Source of the DNA: Emticicia aquatilis | GTDB lineage: Bacteria > Bacteroidota > Bacteroidia > Cytophagales > Spirosomataceae | Assembly (NCBI RefSeq): GCF_014644295.1 | Contig: NZ_BMKK01000004.1 | Location: forward strand, 62,001 to 126,000 | Direction of reading: 5' to 3' | DNA: 64,000 nucleotides | In this document: positions 38,766 to 48,521 of the stretch, piece after piece | Position numbering within the stretch: the first letter of the stretch is position 1 | Layout of the letters: every line of letters starts with the position of its first letter | Made by a program: the position numbers and the translations under genes | Notes under the pieces: generated by a model | Seen by the model: the letters and a program-made list of their open reading frames with translations, nothing else | Told to the model about the DNA's origin: nothing | Databases searched by the model: none

Positions 38766-39344
38766 TTATTCAACGATTGTGTCAAAAATCGTATCCATAT
38801 CTACTTCAAAGCCTTGTAATAGTTGACTTTTTATCGTTTTTTCAGCAATAGGTAATGCCTGAAAAGTATCACCTTCTAATTTATATTGATGAATTACTTG
38901 TTCGTAAGGATAAACAACCCAATATTCTTTAACTCCAGCTTGTTCATAAATCTGAAATTTTTGAGTCATTTCTTTACGGGAATTGCCAAGCGATAATATC
39001 TCAATAACTAAGTCAGGAGCTCCAACACAACCTTGCTTTTTTATTTTTGTGGTATCACATATTACACACAAATCTGGTTGAACAACAGTTTCTCCTTCTC
39101 CTTTGATTGATGGTAAATAGACATCAAAAGGAGCTGCTATAACTTTACAAGGCTTCTTTTGCAAAAAGTACCCTAAGTTATAATGTAAATTACTGCTTAT
39201 TATTTGATGTGTACTCGTTGGGGCAGGCGACATTTTAGCAACATAACCACGCAATAACTCAACCCTCTCCTGAAACTTCCACGAAAGATAATCTTTAAAG
39301 GTATAAGCCTTTGTGAGGTCTAATTGTTCGAGACTAGTTATCAT
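38766..39344 (-). CDS. Uma2-family (DUF820) putative nuclease
   Basis: A 192-residue protein of the Uma2/DUF820 family, related to the PD-(D/E)xK nuclease fold. The core is VVQPDLCVICDTTKI (acidic Asp), then APDLVIEILSLGNSRKEMTQKFQIYEQAGVKEYWVVYP, which carries the Glu and the conserved Lys/Tyr. Function is unknown across the family. It sits between hisG and hisD with gaps of 28 and 22 nt, so it probably shares their transcript, though it has no evident tie to histidine synthesis. Uma2 genes are often mobile, so insertion is likely. Confidence 0.85.
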   Translation of the reverse strand: MITSLEQLDLTKAYTFKDYLSWKFQERVELLRGYVAKMSPAPTSTHQIISSNLHYNLGYFLQKKPCKVIAAPFDVYLPSIKGEGETVVQPDLCVICDTTKIKKQGCVGAPDLVIEILSLGNSRKEMTQKFQIYEQAGVKEYWVVYPYEQVIHQYKLEGDTFQALPIAEKTIKSQLLQGFEVDMDTIFDTIVE

Positions 39345-39372
39345 GTTGATTAAGTTTTATTCAACAATCCGC

Positions 39373-40242
39373 TCAGTAAATCATTTTTTCGATTGGAATT
39401 ACCAAAATCCCCTCTGCTCCAGCCGAACGAATGGCTTCGATATTTTCCCAAAACTGATTTTCTTCCAAAACCGAATGAATCGAACTCCAACCTTCCATTG
39501 CCAATGGCACTATGGTCGGACTTTTCATTCCTGGTATCATATTGATAATATCTTGGAGTTTATCGTTCGGTGCATTCAATAAAATGTATTTATAATTTTG
39601 AGCTGTTTGTACAGCTTTGATTCTAAATAACAATTTGTTGAGCGTATCGTGTTTTGATTTTGCTAATTTTTTATTTGAAATCAATATCGCTTCCGAGCGG
39701 AAAATAGTTTCGACCTCTTTTAATCCATTGCTCAAAAGTGTACTTCCCGAACTTACGATGTCACAAACACCTTCGGCTAAGCCAATGCTTGGAGCAATTT
39801 CAACCGAACCACTAATTTCGTGAATTTCGGCTTTTACCCCTTGTTCCTTCAAATAATTGGCAAGAATGCGTGGATATGATGTTGCAATACTCTTACCTTG
39901 AAAATCATCAACACCTTTATAATCTACTCCACGAGGAACGGCTATTGACAAACGGCATTTTGAAAAACCTAATCGGTAGGTTACTTCTGCCTTACGATTT
40001 GTTTCCACAAATACATTTTCTCCTACAATACCAATATCGGCCACACCATCTTCAACGTAGCCCGGAATATCGTCATCTCTCAAAAACAAAAACTCCGCAG
40101 GGAAATTTGATGAGGAAGTCTTGAGTTTTCCTGTACCACTTTCAAACTTTATTCCACACTCTTTAAATAATCTAAACGAATCCTCGCTCAATCTACCCGA
40201 TTTTTGGAGGGCAATTCTCAATATTGAATCTGTATTTGGCAT
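39373..40242 (-). CDS. hisG: ATP phosphoribosyltransferase, long form
   Basis: First enzyme of histidine synthesis, joining ATP and PRPP. The 289-residue length fits the long form, with a C-terminal ACT-like regulatory domain that mediates histidine feedback. Motifs are LRIALQKSGRLSEDS at the N-terminus, FLRDDDIPGYVEDGVADIGIVGENV, GKSIATSYPRILANYL and the PRPP-binding region near CDIVSSGSTL. Within the ACT-like part, MKSPTIVPLAMEGWSSIHSVL is typical. ATG 40242 is chosen over the TTG at 40275. It is the first gene of the unit. Confidence 0.96.
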   Translation of the reverse strand: MPNTDSILRIALQKSGRLSEDSFRLFKECGIKFESGTGKLKTSSSNFPAEFLFLRDDDIPGYVEDGVADIGIVGENVFVETNRKAEVTYRLGFSKCRLSIAVPRGVDYKGVDDFQGKSIATSYPRILANYLKEQGVKAEIHEISGSVEIAPSIGLAEGVCDIVSSGSTLLSNGLKEVETIFRSEAILISNKKLAKSKHDTLNKLLFRIKAVQTAQNYKYILLNAPNDKLQDIINMIPGMKSPTIVPLAMEGWSSIHSVLEENQFWENIEAIRSAGAEGILVIPIEKMIY

Positions 40243-40445
40243 TTGAATTGAAAAATTTCTTTGGTCAAAGCACAAAATTAACTTAATCGCTTGTCAATGA
40301 CAAAATAATATTCGGTTATCAGCAAAACATTTAATGTTATTGTAAAAAAAAAACTTTCAAAAAATTTTGAAAGTTAAATTTAAAACTTATAAATTTACAA
40401 TAGTAAATAATAATGCTTTCCTTATAATCTATTAAGTAACCTAAA

Positions 40446-40565
40446 ATGAAAAATTATATCTCGCTCAGTACAGCAAAAACACGTGGTGTTTTCTCGGTAA
40501 AAACTAAAAAAATCATTTCATTTCTTATCTTAGTTTGCATTTGTCTGATGGCAATTTTTAACTAA
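40446..40565 (+). CDS. Possible small membrane protein (39 aa)
   Basis: The ORF reads MKNYISLSTAKTRGVFSVKT, followed by KK and a hydrophobic run ending CLMAIFN. A basic N-terminus followed by one predicted transmembrane helix is a common layout for small membrane proteins. It lies in an otherwise gene-free region. There is no homology argument, so this could be chance. Confidence 0.3.
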   Translation: MKNYISLSTAKTRGVFSVKTKKIISFLILVCICLMAIFN

Positions 40566-40663
40566 TTTGTTTCGATACATTTTAGGCACTAAGCTCACTA
40601 TTATCTTATCAAATAAATCTGTTTCTTGATTTATCTTTGATATATCTCATTACAAACTTATTT

Positions 40664-40705
40664 GGTCTAAGCGTCAGTATATGATTTTATATTGACACTT
40701 AGACC
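40664..40705. repeat. Long imperfect hairpin
   Basis: The 18-nt arms 40664-40681 (GGTCTAAGCGTCAGTATA) and 40688-40705 (TATATTGACACTTAGACC) pair with one mismatch and one G-U, around a 6-nt loop. No T-run follows directly. It could be a terminator for the small ORF, a structured RNA part, or the end of a decayed element. Confidence 0.6.
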
Positions 40706-40946
40706 CTACCCTATTATTACTTTAAGTATATGTCTCAAAAAAATAGAGACTACAAAAAAGCACTCAAAACTAAGTAAGTACTTGTTATTTAGTGTTCAGG
40801 AAAAGTCATTACAAGAAAATCAAAACACATCACCTAAAATTTGGATGTAAAAAATGACGATTTTTATTCATTTTTTACATAGAATAACCACTAAAAACGC
40901 AAAACAGAAAATTTTAATTAATTTTTGCTACCGTTTGATAAGATTT

Positions 40947-40962
40947 TGGCACAGAATTTGGA
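40947..40962 (+). promoter_or_regulatory. Possible sigma-54 promoter upstream of the OmpA-like gene
   Basis: TGGCACAGAATTTGGA has GG at 40948-40949 and GG at 40960-40961, separated by 10 nt as in -24/-12 promoters. The -12 element is GG rather than the usual GC. It lies about 52 nt before the start codon. Confidence 0.3.
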
Positions 40963-41014
40963 AACCAATAATCAATATCAAACACATGGTTAATCTTACA
41001 CAGTGAACCCAAAA

Positions 41015-42883
41015 ATGACTAAAAAAATGAAAAAGGTTGTGCTTTTAGCGGCTGCAATCGCTTACTTAGGTAGCAATGAAGCCATCGCCCAGAGTAACTT
41101 AAAATCTATTGGTGCTCCAATCAACACAAGAGAGTATCGTGAACACGCATTTTCGATTAGTGGAGACGGAAAAACATTCGTATTTGTACAAGACCGTCCG
41201 GATGGTACAAAAGTATTTATGAGCTCCCGTGCTGACAAATCAGCCGCTTGGGAAACTCCTCAGCTCATTAAAACAATCACAGACAAAGTTCAGAAAGGTA
41301 AAATAATGGGTACAAGCCTTACCTATGATGGTAGAGAATTGTACTTCGATGCTATTTTCCCAAGTGGATTTGGCGACAGAGATATTTTTTACGCAAAACG
41401 TATTGGTAATGAATGGAACGAACCTGCCAATGTAGGCGAGCCACTCAATACTGCTATGTATGAAGGAAGCCCGAGTGTTTCGCAAGATGGTAAAATGTTA
41501 TTTTTTGTACGTGAAAAATTTGAGAAATATCGTAATACAGAATCTTGTTATACAATTTGGGTAGCAAACAAAACTGATGATGGCAGTTGGACAAATTTTG
41601 AGAAGATGGGAGAACCTATCAACTCAGAGTGCGAACGAACTGTAACGCTAATGCCCGATAGCAGAACACTCATTTTTAGTTCAATTAGAGGTGGTGGTGC
41701 TGGTGGATTCGACCTTTATCAAACCGAATTACAAGAAGACGGCACTTGGACATTCCCTAAAGATGTTGATTTCTTGAACACCCCGAATAACGAAGAATAT
41801 ACTGCAATATCTGGCAATACAGAAGAGGTTTATATCGAAATCAAAGGTGACATTTATGTTTCTCCACTACCAAATAAATTTAGAGGAGCAAGACAAGTGC
41901 CTGTGAATGTAATGGTTGTAGATGCCATGACAAAAAAACCAATTGATGCTTCTGTTTTTGTAGCGATGAATAGCCGAAATTCGGCATCTTTCTCAGCAAA
42001 AAATGGTGTATCATTAATGCAATTGAAAGCAGGAAATAATTATACATTGGCTTGCGAAGCTCCAGGTTATTTACCAGCGAATCAAATAAAAGTTAGCCTT
42101 GAAAATGTAAACGGCACTGAAACAATCAATAACACGATTGAAATGATGCCTAAAAACATTGCCTACACAATTAGAGTGTTAGGACCTGATAATAACGTTA
42201 TCAGCAATGCAAAAATCAGAGTTTTTGATTTGAGTAATAATCAGATTGTTCCGCTTGACATCAATAATAATACAAGAGTTGTTTTCGGAAATCTATATGG
42301 TTTAACTGTATCGGGTGGTGGAAACGCTGACTACACAGGCAACTGGATTCCAGAAACAAATGATGCAGACGAAAAATTTGTAAAAACAATTAAACTCGAA
42401 GCTAAAACTACTAGCACGCCAGTTGTAGCTGCTGCGAAAGTTGATAAAAGAGAAAATCCTTATGTAAATGCTCCAGAGGTTGATATGAGCAAACCTACTG
42501 AAACATTTAAGTTGAAAAGTGACCCAAATATTTCGTTTGAAACGAAGAAGATTTACACCCTCAATGATGTGTATTTCGACCGCAACTCAATCATAGTAAA
42601 ATCGGAATATTATATTGACATCAATCGTTTAATCGAGTTGATGACTTTAAATCCAAAATTGAATGTACAACTGTCGGGGTATTCGGATAGTGTTGGTGAT
42701 GCAGTTATCAATCAAAAAATCTCGTTACGTCGTGCAAAATCCTGTGCAGATTATCTGAAAAGAGCAGGAATTGACCCTAACCGTATGCTGGTTAAAGGTC
42801 TTGGCGAACAAGAAATTATTAAAGACTCTAAAGGCAAAGAAGATACTTCAAAAAGTCGAAGGGTAAGATTCATCGTGTATTAA
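41015..42883 (+). CDS. OmpA-family outer-membrane protein with PD40 repeats
   Basis: A 622-residue exported protein with a signal peptide ending near AIAQS. The first half has PD40/WD40-like beta-propeller repeats (SGDGKTFVFVQDRPDG, TYDGRELYFDAIFPSGFGDRDIFYAKR, SPSVSQDGKMLFFVRE, LMPDSRTLIFSSIRGGG). A carboxypeptidase-regulatory-like beta sandwich follows, around residues 300-380. The last ~120 residues form an OmpA-like peptidoglycan-binding domain (LSGYSDSVGD, SLRRAKSCADYL, NRMLVKGLGE). It resembles PorE of type IX secretion but lacks the N-terminal TPRs. It likely anchors the outer membrane to the cell wall. An upstream GTG (41003) and an internal ATG (41027) are alternative starts. Confidence 0.85.
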   Translation: MTKKMKKVVLLAAAIAYLGSNEAIAQSNLKSIGAPINTREYREHAFSISGDGKTFVFVQDRPDGTKVFMSSRADKSAAWETPQLIKTITDKVQKGKIMGTSLTYDGRELYFDAIFPSGFGDRDIFYAKRIGNEWNEPANVGEPLNTAMYEGSPSVSQDGKMLFFVREKFEKYRNTESCYTIWVANKTDDGSWTNFEKMGEPINSECERTVTLMPDSRTLIFSSIRGGGAGGFDLYQTELQEDGTWTFPKDVDFLNTPNNEEYTAISGNTEEVYIEIKGDIYVSPLPNKFRGARQVPVNVMVVDAMTKKPIDASVFVAMNSRNSASFSAKNGVSLMQLKAGNNYTLACEAPGYLPANQIKVSLENVNGTETINNTIEMMPKNIAYTIRVLGPDNNVISNAKIRVFDLSNNQIVPLDINNNTRVVFGNLYGLTVSGGGNADYTGNWIPETNDADEKFVKTIKLEAKTTSTPVVAAAKVDKRENPYVNAPEVDMSKPTETFKLKSDPNISFETKKIYTLNDVYFDRNSIIVKSEYYIDINRLIELMTLNPKLNVQLSGYSDSVGDAVINQKISLRRAKSCADYLKRAGIDPNRMLVKGLGEQEIIKDSKGKEDTSKSRRVRFIVY

Positions 42884-42889
42884 GACCTT

Positions 42890-42923
42890 AAAAAATCGCT
42901 GCAAATTGTGGCGATTTTTTTTT
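42890..42923 (+). terminator. Terminator of the OmpA-like gene
   Basis: AAAAAATCGC (42890-42899) pairs with GCGATTTTTT (42911-42920) followed by more T. Confidence 0.75.
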
Positions 42924-42990
42924 GTATTTTCAAAATGTAGGTTATTTCTGTAATCTAATCTATTTTTGAAGAAAAAAGATTTATCGACCA

Positions 42991-45900
42991 ATGAAAAAAA
43001 TATTCTCACTACTTTTATTTTTAATCGCTTTTGCTCCTACGTTTGCCCAAAAACTTACTGATAAACAAATTGAGGGCTACCTCGACGCACTCCAAAAAGA
43101 AGAAATCATCACTGAATTTGGTAAAGATGCTTTTTTGAAAATAGTTAATAAAGAAGATAAAGTTTTTAATCAACGTTTAGGTGCAAATTCGTTTGGCCAA
43201 TTTGGAAAAAATCAAGTACCTGATTCGCTTATCAAATCTCGAACTGCCATCTTAGGCTTTCTGGGAGTCTTTGAATTAATGCGAAACGTGGGTTCGGCAG
43301 CCGATGAGCTTGTTCGTCTCAGAGAATTGTCTGAAAAAATGTTGGGCGATAAAATGCTCTTTAAAACCGAAATCGAAGGTGATATTAAACTCAATAACCC
43401 GCTGACATTTTTGGTAATTGAACAAAACCTCCGACCCTCTAAAGCTAACTACACAGAATTAGCTGCCAAACTGAAAGCAATAAACTTAATCGACGAAAAA
43501 GTTTATAACGAACTACTCGTTTGGCTAAAAAAAGACCAAATCAAACTCATCAAAGATTTTGGTTTCTTTGTTTATGCTGCCCGACAAACTTACTTCTACG
43601 ATAATTATGTTTCATTGAAAGCAACCCAATTTTCGTTAATTGATAGCTTGCAGCACAAAAAGATGCTATCAATCAATGACGCCAATTCTATCAAGAATTC
43701 ATATAAAGAATACGAACTAAAAAGCAAAGTCGAGATTTTATCCTATTGCAAAAATGTTATTCTGATTCCTGCCGAACAGAAGAATTTGACTCGAAGCGAA
43801 ATCTATGAATCTTATTGGAAAGAAATCAAACAAAAACTTATTCCCAACTTTGATTTTAAAGACATTCAATTAATAGAAATTAGCAAAACCGAAGAAAGTA
43901 AGTCACAAAGTGAATCAAACATTCCAATCAAAAATCCCTTTGCGGGTAGCCAAAATAAGTTTAAAATGACTTATCAAGCAAATGGCAAAACCTATACCCA
44001 AAAAGCAGATACTGATTTTTCGTTAGTAAAAACAATCAAGAAGAACTTACCACCTGATATTGATATTGACTCAACAATCATTCAATCTTATGCAACGGCT
44101 TTTTCGTTTTTGGCAGGTTTTACGAGTAAAGATTTTCAATCAATCAATGATTTTCTGACCGACCAGCATTCTTCCAAAAGAATAATTATTGTCGGCAACG
44201 ATTATAACCCATTTCTATCAGTTAGAGATGGCCGAAAAGCTGTGCTATTGGTCGATAGCACTCAGAATGTTTTGTTTGAAGATAAAAATAAAACAAACCC
44301 AATATTTGAAGGACTTTTTGGAACAAAAGCAGATTTTTCGAGCAAAAAAAGCCGAGATAGTCTCAATTCTCTCATTAAGGAGTTTCAAACGATTGGCCTT
44401 ATCCCTACCACAGATGCATTAAGTATTGATAATGCCATTGTTGAATTACGTTTTGAGCCGAAAAATGCTACTAATATTAAACGAAACTTATTAAGTCAGT
44501 TTCCAGAAGTTATTGCCGAAGTAAATCCGCTTCCGACTAAAGAAAATGAACAAATAATGATGTTTAAAAACTTCGTTGGCGGCTTGGAAAAAATTTCAAG
44601 AGGTGCATTTAAAGCCGACAAAGTAAGCGATAACTTTGAAACTGAAATTAAAAAAAGTCCTAAAAAAGAGCGAGAATTGGTAGTTAGCTTCAAAGTAAAT
44701 GGCAAAAAATATGAGTCAAAAAATAGAATTGCCAAAGCAGATGATGCTGACGAAACTGGTAATGATAAGTTTTCGCTTAATTTTAGTACGCTTTTCTTTA
44801 ATACCCAAGATTGGCTCGAAGAAATAAATCGAGCATTGGAAGAAAACCAAATTGATGGCAAATTTTATAAAATCAATATCCGCAAAGCTTTTACTTACGG
44901 AGGAACCGAGAATTATATTTTCCTTACTAAAAAACAGTCTGAGTATATTGAGAAAAAACACAGTGAAATATTGAATGACCCCGAAAAACCAATCGTTTAT
45001 GGCGATTACAAACAACAAGTGGCTGCATTCAATGTCGAAAATTTTACTAAGGCACTCAAAAGAGAAAAAATGTTGGCCGAAGATACTGCAAAAGACTTAA
45101 AAGCAGCCAAAGAACCATCGGATATTCTAAAAGAAAGCAAGCAAGTTGTAGTGATTGATATGAATGAACTTGCTGAAAAATCTAATACCGAACTCTACAC
45201 TTATATTTTGCAGAAACTCAACGAAAAATTATTACCTAAAGCCAAATTTAGCGAAATCAAGTATCTCCGTGACAACACAGATAGTAGTGAAACTGACTTT
45301 GAAAAACAAAACATTTCGGCTCTCATAGATGGAAAAAGCTACAAACAAACTTTGTATGTTTCTTTAAAACACACGATTAAAAGTAATTTGGATTCACTAA
45401 AAAAAGAGAACTCTAATTATTTCCCATCAATTGGAGAAAATCAGTTTAAGATTGTAAACGATTATCTGACTGACATTGCATCACCTTATCGCTTAGTCAT
45501 TGTCTGTGATTATCGTAGTCCGAAACTTTCTTATGTGTTATTTGATAGTACCCAAGCAAATATTGTAGAAGAAACTTTACCCAATAACTATGTAGATTTT
45601 ACGATGTATGGTACCAAATACAGTCGAGATAGTTTAAGTGTATTACTTGATGAGCTAACACAAATTGAGTTGATTGGAAAAATGTCGAACCAAGAGAAAG
45701 ATGATTTTATTGTAAACCTGCGTAAATTTCAAATCAATGGCCTTTCTGTTCTCGAAAACCTCAAAAATATAACTATTCAATGCAATATCTGGGATGTTGA
45801 ATCTTACAAAGATGTTTATAAATCGGTCATTGATTCTTTGAGTAAGATTTCTCGAAATCAGTTCAAACCTACCCTTTTGACTGATAATTTCGCAAAAACT

Positions 45901-46281
45901 TTAAAGAAAAGTAATTATTCTGACCGCACGTTTACTTATGGTTTTACGATGCCAAACGGAAAAAAATATGAAGAAAAACAATTCGTAAAAGCCTTACCAA
46001 AACCTAAAAACAAACAAGAAAAGCTTACTTACGAACTTTTCGATTTTGATACTGCCAAGCTCATTGACTTAGTTAATCGTGCGGTAGGTGAAAATAATAC
46101 TGCCGATGGAATGTTCTATCCAATCTATTCCGAAGAAGATGTTGAAGAATCCATCGGGCCAAGATTTATTTTCCTTAATTCTAAGCAGTATCGTTGGTTG
46201 AAGATAAAATTCCCAGAAATTTTTGAAACTTACGATAACGAACCCGAAAATGATATTGATGAACGTAAAGAAGAAAAATGA
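42991..46281 (+). CDS. Large exported protein of unknown function with a two-fold internal repeat
   Basis: A 1096-residue protein with a clear signal peptide (to about residue 20, FAQ). I recognise no family. Two long segments are related: about residues 270-660 and 735-1085. Aligned landmarks are DFLTDQHSSKRIIIVGNDYNPFLS with DYLTDIASPYRLVIVCDYRSPKLS, KKSRDSLNSLIKEFQTIGLI with KYSRDSLSVLLDELTQIELI, and NYIFLTKKQSEYIEKKHSEI with RFIFLNSKQYRWLKIKFPEI. An unpaired helical region of about 250 residues leads. The C-terminus is acidic and Lys/Glu-rich. No sorting signal is evident. It stands between terminated genes. Confidence 0.7.
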   Translation: MKKIFSLLLFLIAFAPTFAQKLTDKQIEGYLDALQKEEIITEFGKDAFLKIVNKEDKVFNQRLGANSFGQFGKNQVPDSLIKSRTAILGFLGVFELMRNVGSAADELVRLRELSEKMLGDKMLFKTEIEGDIKLNNPLTFLVIEQNLRPSKANYTELAAKLKAINLIDEKVYNELLVWLKKDQIKLIKDFGFFVYAARQTYFYDNYVSLKATQFSLIDSLQHKKMLSINDANSIKNSYKEYELKSKVEILSYCKNVILIPAEQKNLTRSEIYESYWKEIKQKLIPNFDFKDIQLIEISKTEESKSQSESNIPIKNPFAGSQNKFKMTYQANGKTYTQKADTDFSLVKTIKKNLPPDIDIDSTIIQSYATAFSFLAGFTSKDFQSINDFLTDQHSSKRIIIVGNDYNPFLSVRDGRKAVLLVDSTQNVLFEDKNKTNPIFEGLFGTKADFSSKKSRDSLNSLIKEFQTIGLIPTTDALSIDNAIVELRFEPKNATNIKRNLLSQFPEVIAEVNPLPTKENEQIMMFKNFVGGLEKISRGAFKADKVSDNFETEIKKSPKKERELVVSFKVNGKKYESKNRIAKADDADETGNDKFSLNFSTLFFNTQDWLEEINRALEENQIDGKFYKINIRKAFTYGGTENYIFLTKKQSEYIEKKHSEILNDPEKPIVYGDYKQQVAAFNVENFTKALKREKMLAEDTAKDLKAAKEPSDILKESKQVVVIDMNELAEKSNTELYTYILQKLNEKLLPKAKFSEIKYLRDNTDSSETDFEKQNISALIDGKSYKQTLYVSLKHTIKSNLDSLKKENSNYFPSIGENQFKIVNDYLTDIASPYRLVIVCDYRSPKLSYVLFDSTQANIVEETLPNNYVDFTMYGTKYSRDSLSVLLDELTQIELIGKMSNQEKDDFIVNLRKFQINGLSVLENLKNITIQCNIWDVESYKDVYKSVIDSLSKISRNQFKPTLLTDNFAKTLKKSNYSDRTFTYGFTMPNGKKYEEKQFVKALPKPKNKQEKLTYELFDFDTAKLIDLVNRAVGENNTADGMFYPIYSEEDVEESIGPRFIFLNSKQYRWLKIKFPEIFETYDNEPENDIDERKEEK

Positions 46282-46377
46282 TAGTTTAATTGATAATTAA
46301 AAATGGAGAATTGGAAATACTTTCAAATTTTCAAACATCTTTTATCTTTCGAAAATTTCTATTCAAAACCTTAAATT

Positions 46378-48489
46378 ATGAAACTAAAATTAGTTATTGG
46401 CTCATTGGCATTGTTTTTTTTTATCATTGCCTCAGCACTCCAAATTAAATCTTTGCCAGATGATGTAGATTGGGCTGAGTATTTAGGTGGTGCCGACCGA
46501 AATCATTACTCGACTCTAACCCAAATTAATCCCGAAAACGTAGATAAACTGCAAGTAGCATGGACTTATTCTACACCTGATTCGGGACAAATGCAAGTAA
46601 ATCCGATTATTGTTGGTGGAGTTTTGTATGGCGTAACTTCTGCTGTTCAGGCATTTGCACTCGATGCAGCAACTGGTAAAGAAATTTGGCGTTTTGGCGA
46701 CCCGCTCAAAAACTGGGCGAGTACAAGTCGTGGAGTAGCTTATTGGAAAGAAGGGAACGATAGTCGAATTCTATATACTGTTGGTCCGAACCTTTGGGCT
46801 TTAGATGCAAAAACTGGAAAACCAATCGAATCTTTTGGAGATAAAGGCAAAACCGATTTGCACACAGGTTTGCCCGAAGTTGCACAAAACAAGTTCGTTA
46901 TTTCTAATACCCCAGGAACAATTTTTGAAGATTTAATCGTGATGCCTCTTCGGCTCTCTGAAGGTGCTGATGCAGCCCCTGGCGATATTCGAGCATTTAA
47001 TGTTAAAACTGGAAAATTGGCTTGGACTTTCCATACGATACCCTACCCTGGTGAGTTTGGTTACGAAACTTTCCCGAAAGATGCCTATAAAAATACCTAT
47101 ACAGGGGCAGCAAATAACTGGGCAGGGATGTCTGTTGACCGAAAAAGAGGAATAATCTACGTACCAACTGGATCGGCTGGCTACGATTTTTATGGTGGAA
47201 ATCGTAAGGGACAAAATCTTTTTGCCAATTGTCTTTTAGCTCTTGATGCTCGTACTGGCAAGCGTATTTGGCATTTCCAAACTACACACCACGATATTTG
47301 GGACAGAGATATGCCAGCTCCGCCAAACTTAATGACAATTACTCGAAACGGAAAGAAAATAGATGTCGTGGCTCAAGTTACCAAACAAGGTTTTGTTTTT
47401 GTATTTGACCGAGTAACTGGTAAACCGATTTTTCCAATAAAAGAAATGCCAGTACCGAAATCTACTTTGGCTGGAGAAATTGCTTGGCCGACTCAGCCGA
47501 TTCCAACTAAGCCAGCTCCATTTGCACGCCAGTCAAATAGTTTAGACGAAACACAGATTAGTCCGTATGCCGAAAATCGAGCAGAGTTAGTACAAAATTT
47601 CAAAAAATATAAAACTTCTTTGTATCATCCAGGCACAAAAGAAGGCACCGTTATTTTACCTGGCTATGATGGTGGTGCCGAATGGGGCGGGGCAGCCGCT
47701 GACCCCGAAGGGATTCTTTATGTAAATTCTAACGAAATGGCGTGGATACAGACAATGGTAGAAACACCTAAAGAAGATAAATCGGCCAACCTGAGTGCAG
47801 GCGAAAAACTGTATGTTTCTTATTGCAATACTTGTCATGGAAACGACCGCAAAGGAAATCCGAAATCAAATTACCCTTCGTTGATTGATATTTCTAAAAA
47901 ACGAGATAAAGCTTATGTTAATAATATTATTGCCAACGGAAAAGGAATGATGCCAGGTTTCACGGCTCTTTCGGCTATTGAAAAGCAAGCAATTGTTTCT
48001 TTTTTGTTCGGAGACGAGAAAAAAGAAGCAGGAACAACAACAACCATTTCAAAACCTGTATATTTACCTTTCAAAAGCACTGGTTATAATAAATTTTTAG
48101 ATAATAAAGGCTTGCCAGCTATCTCGCCACCGTGGGGAACAATGAGTGCAATTGATTTGAATACAGGAGAATTTTTGTGGAAAATACCTTTTGGTTATGA
48201 AGAAAGCCTTAAAGAAAAAGGCATCACCAATACAGGAACAGAGAATTACGGCGGGCCAGTTATAACGGCAAGTGGACTATTATTTATTGCCGCAACCAAA
48301 GACGGAATGTTTAGGGCATTCGAGAAAAAAACGGGCAAATTACTTTGGGAAACCAAATTACCAGCAGCAGGATTTGCCACGCCATCGACTTATCAAGTAA
48401 ATGGCAAACAATATATAGTTATTGCCTGTGGAGGCACAAAACTTGGTACTAAAAAAGGAAATCAATATGTAGCATTTGCTCTTCCATAA
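46378..48489 (+). CDS. PQQ-type quinoprotein dehydrogenase with cytochrome c module
   Basis: A 703-residue membrane-anchored or periplasmic enzyme. After an N-terminal hydrophobic signal, a beta-propeller of the PQQ-dependent alcohol/glucose dehydrogenase type follows (W-motifs such as ALDAATGKEIWRFGDP, LDARTGKRIWHFQTTHHDIWDRDMPAPP, EFLWKIPFGY). A cytochrome c domain is inserted before the last blades: YCNTCHGND at about residue 482 with the Met ligand in GKGMMPGF. It would oxidise a sugar or alcohol and pass electrons to the respiratory chain. The substrate is not evident; no PQQ biosynthesis genes are nearby. Confidence 0.9.
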   Translation: MKLKLVIGSLALFFFIIASALQIKSLPDDVDWAEYLGGADRNHYSTLTQINPENVDKLQVAWTYSTPDSGQMQVNPIIVGGVLYGVTSAVQAFALDAATGKEIWRFGDPLKNWASTSRGVAYWKEGNDSRILYTVGPNLWALDAKTGKPIESFGDKGKTDLHTGLPEVAQNKFVISNTPGTIFEDLIVMPLRLSEGADAAPGDIRAFNVKTGKLAWTFHTIPYPGEFGYETFPKDAYKNTYTGAANNWAGMSVDRKRGIIYVPTGSAGYDFYGGNRKGQNLFANCLLALDARTGKRIWHFQTTHHDIWDRDMPAPPNLMTITRNGKKIDVVAQVTKQGFVFVFDRVTGKPIFPIKEMPVPKSTLAGEIAWPTQPIPTKPAPFARQSNSLDETQISPYAENRAELVQNFKKYKTSLYHPGTKEGTVILPGYDGGAEWGGAAADPEGILYVNSNEMAWIQTMVETPKEDKSANLSAGEKLYVSYCNTCHGNDRKGNPKSNYPSLIDISKKRDKAYVNNIIANGKGMMPGFTALSAIEKQAIVSFLFGDEKKEAGTTTTISKPVYLPFKSTGYNKFLDNKGLPAISPPWGTMSAIDLNTGEFLWKIPFGYEESLKEKGITNTGTENYGGPVITASGLLFIAATKDGMFRAFEKKTGKLLWETKLPAAGFATPSTYQVNGKQYIVIACGGTKLGTKKGNQYVAFALP

Positions 48490-48521
48490 AACAATCTTTT
48501 TTTTCATCATAGGTTAACTAC

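Larger units (their letters stand above)
40243..41014. other. 772-nt gene-poor intergenic region
   Basis: It lies between the divergent hisG and OmpA-like genes. It holds an AT-rich hairpin (AACTTTCAAAA/TTTTGAAAGTT, 40352-40375), a possible 39-codon ORF (40446-40565), a long imperfect hairpin (40664-40705), and a sigma-54-like sequence (40947-40962). No larger ORF was found. Confidence 0.6.
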
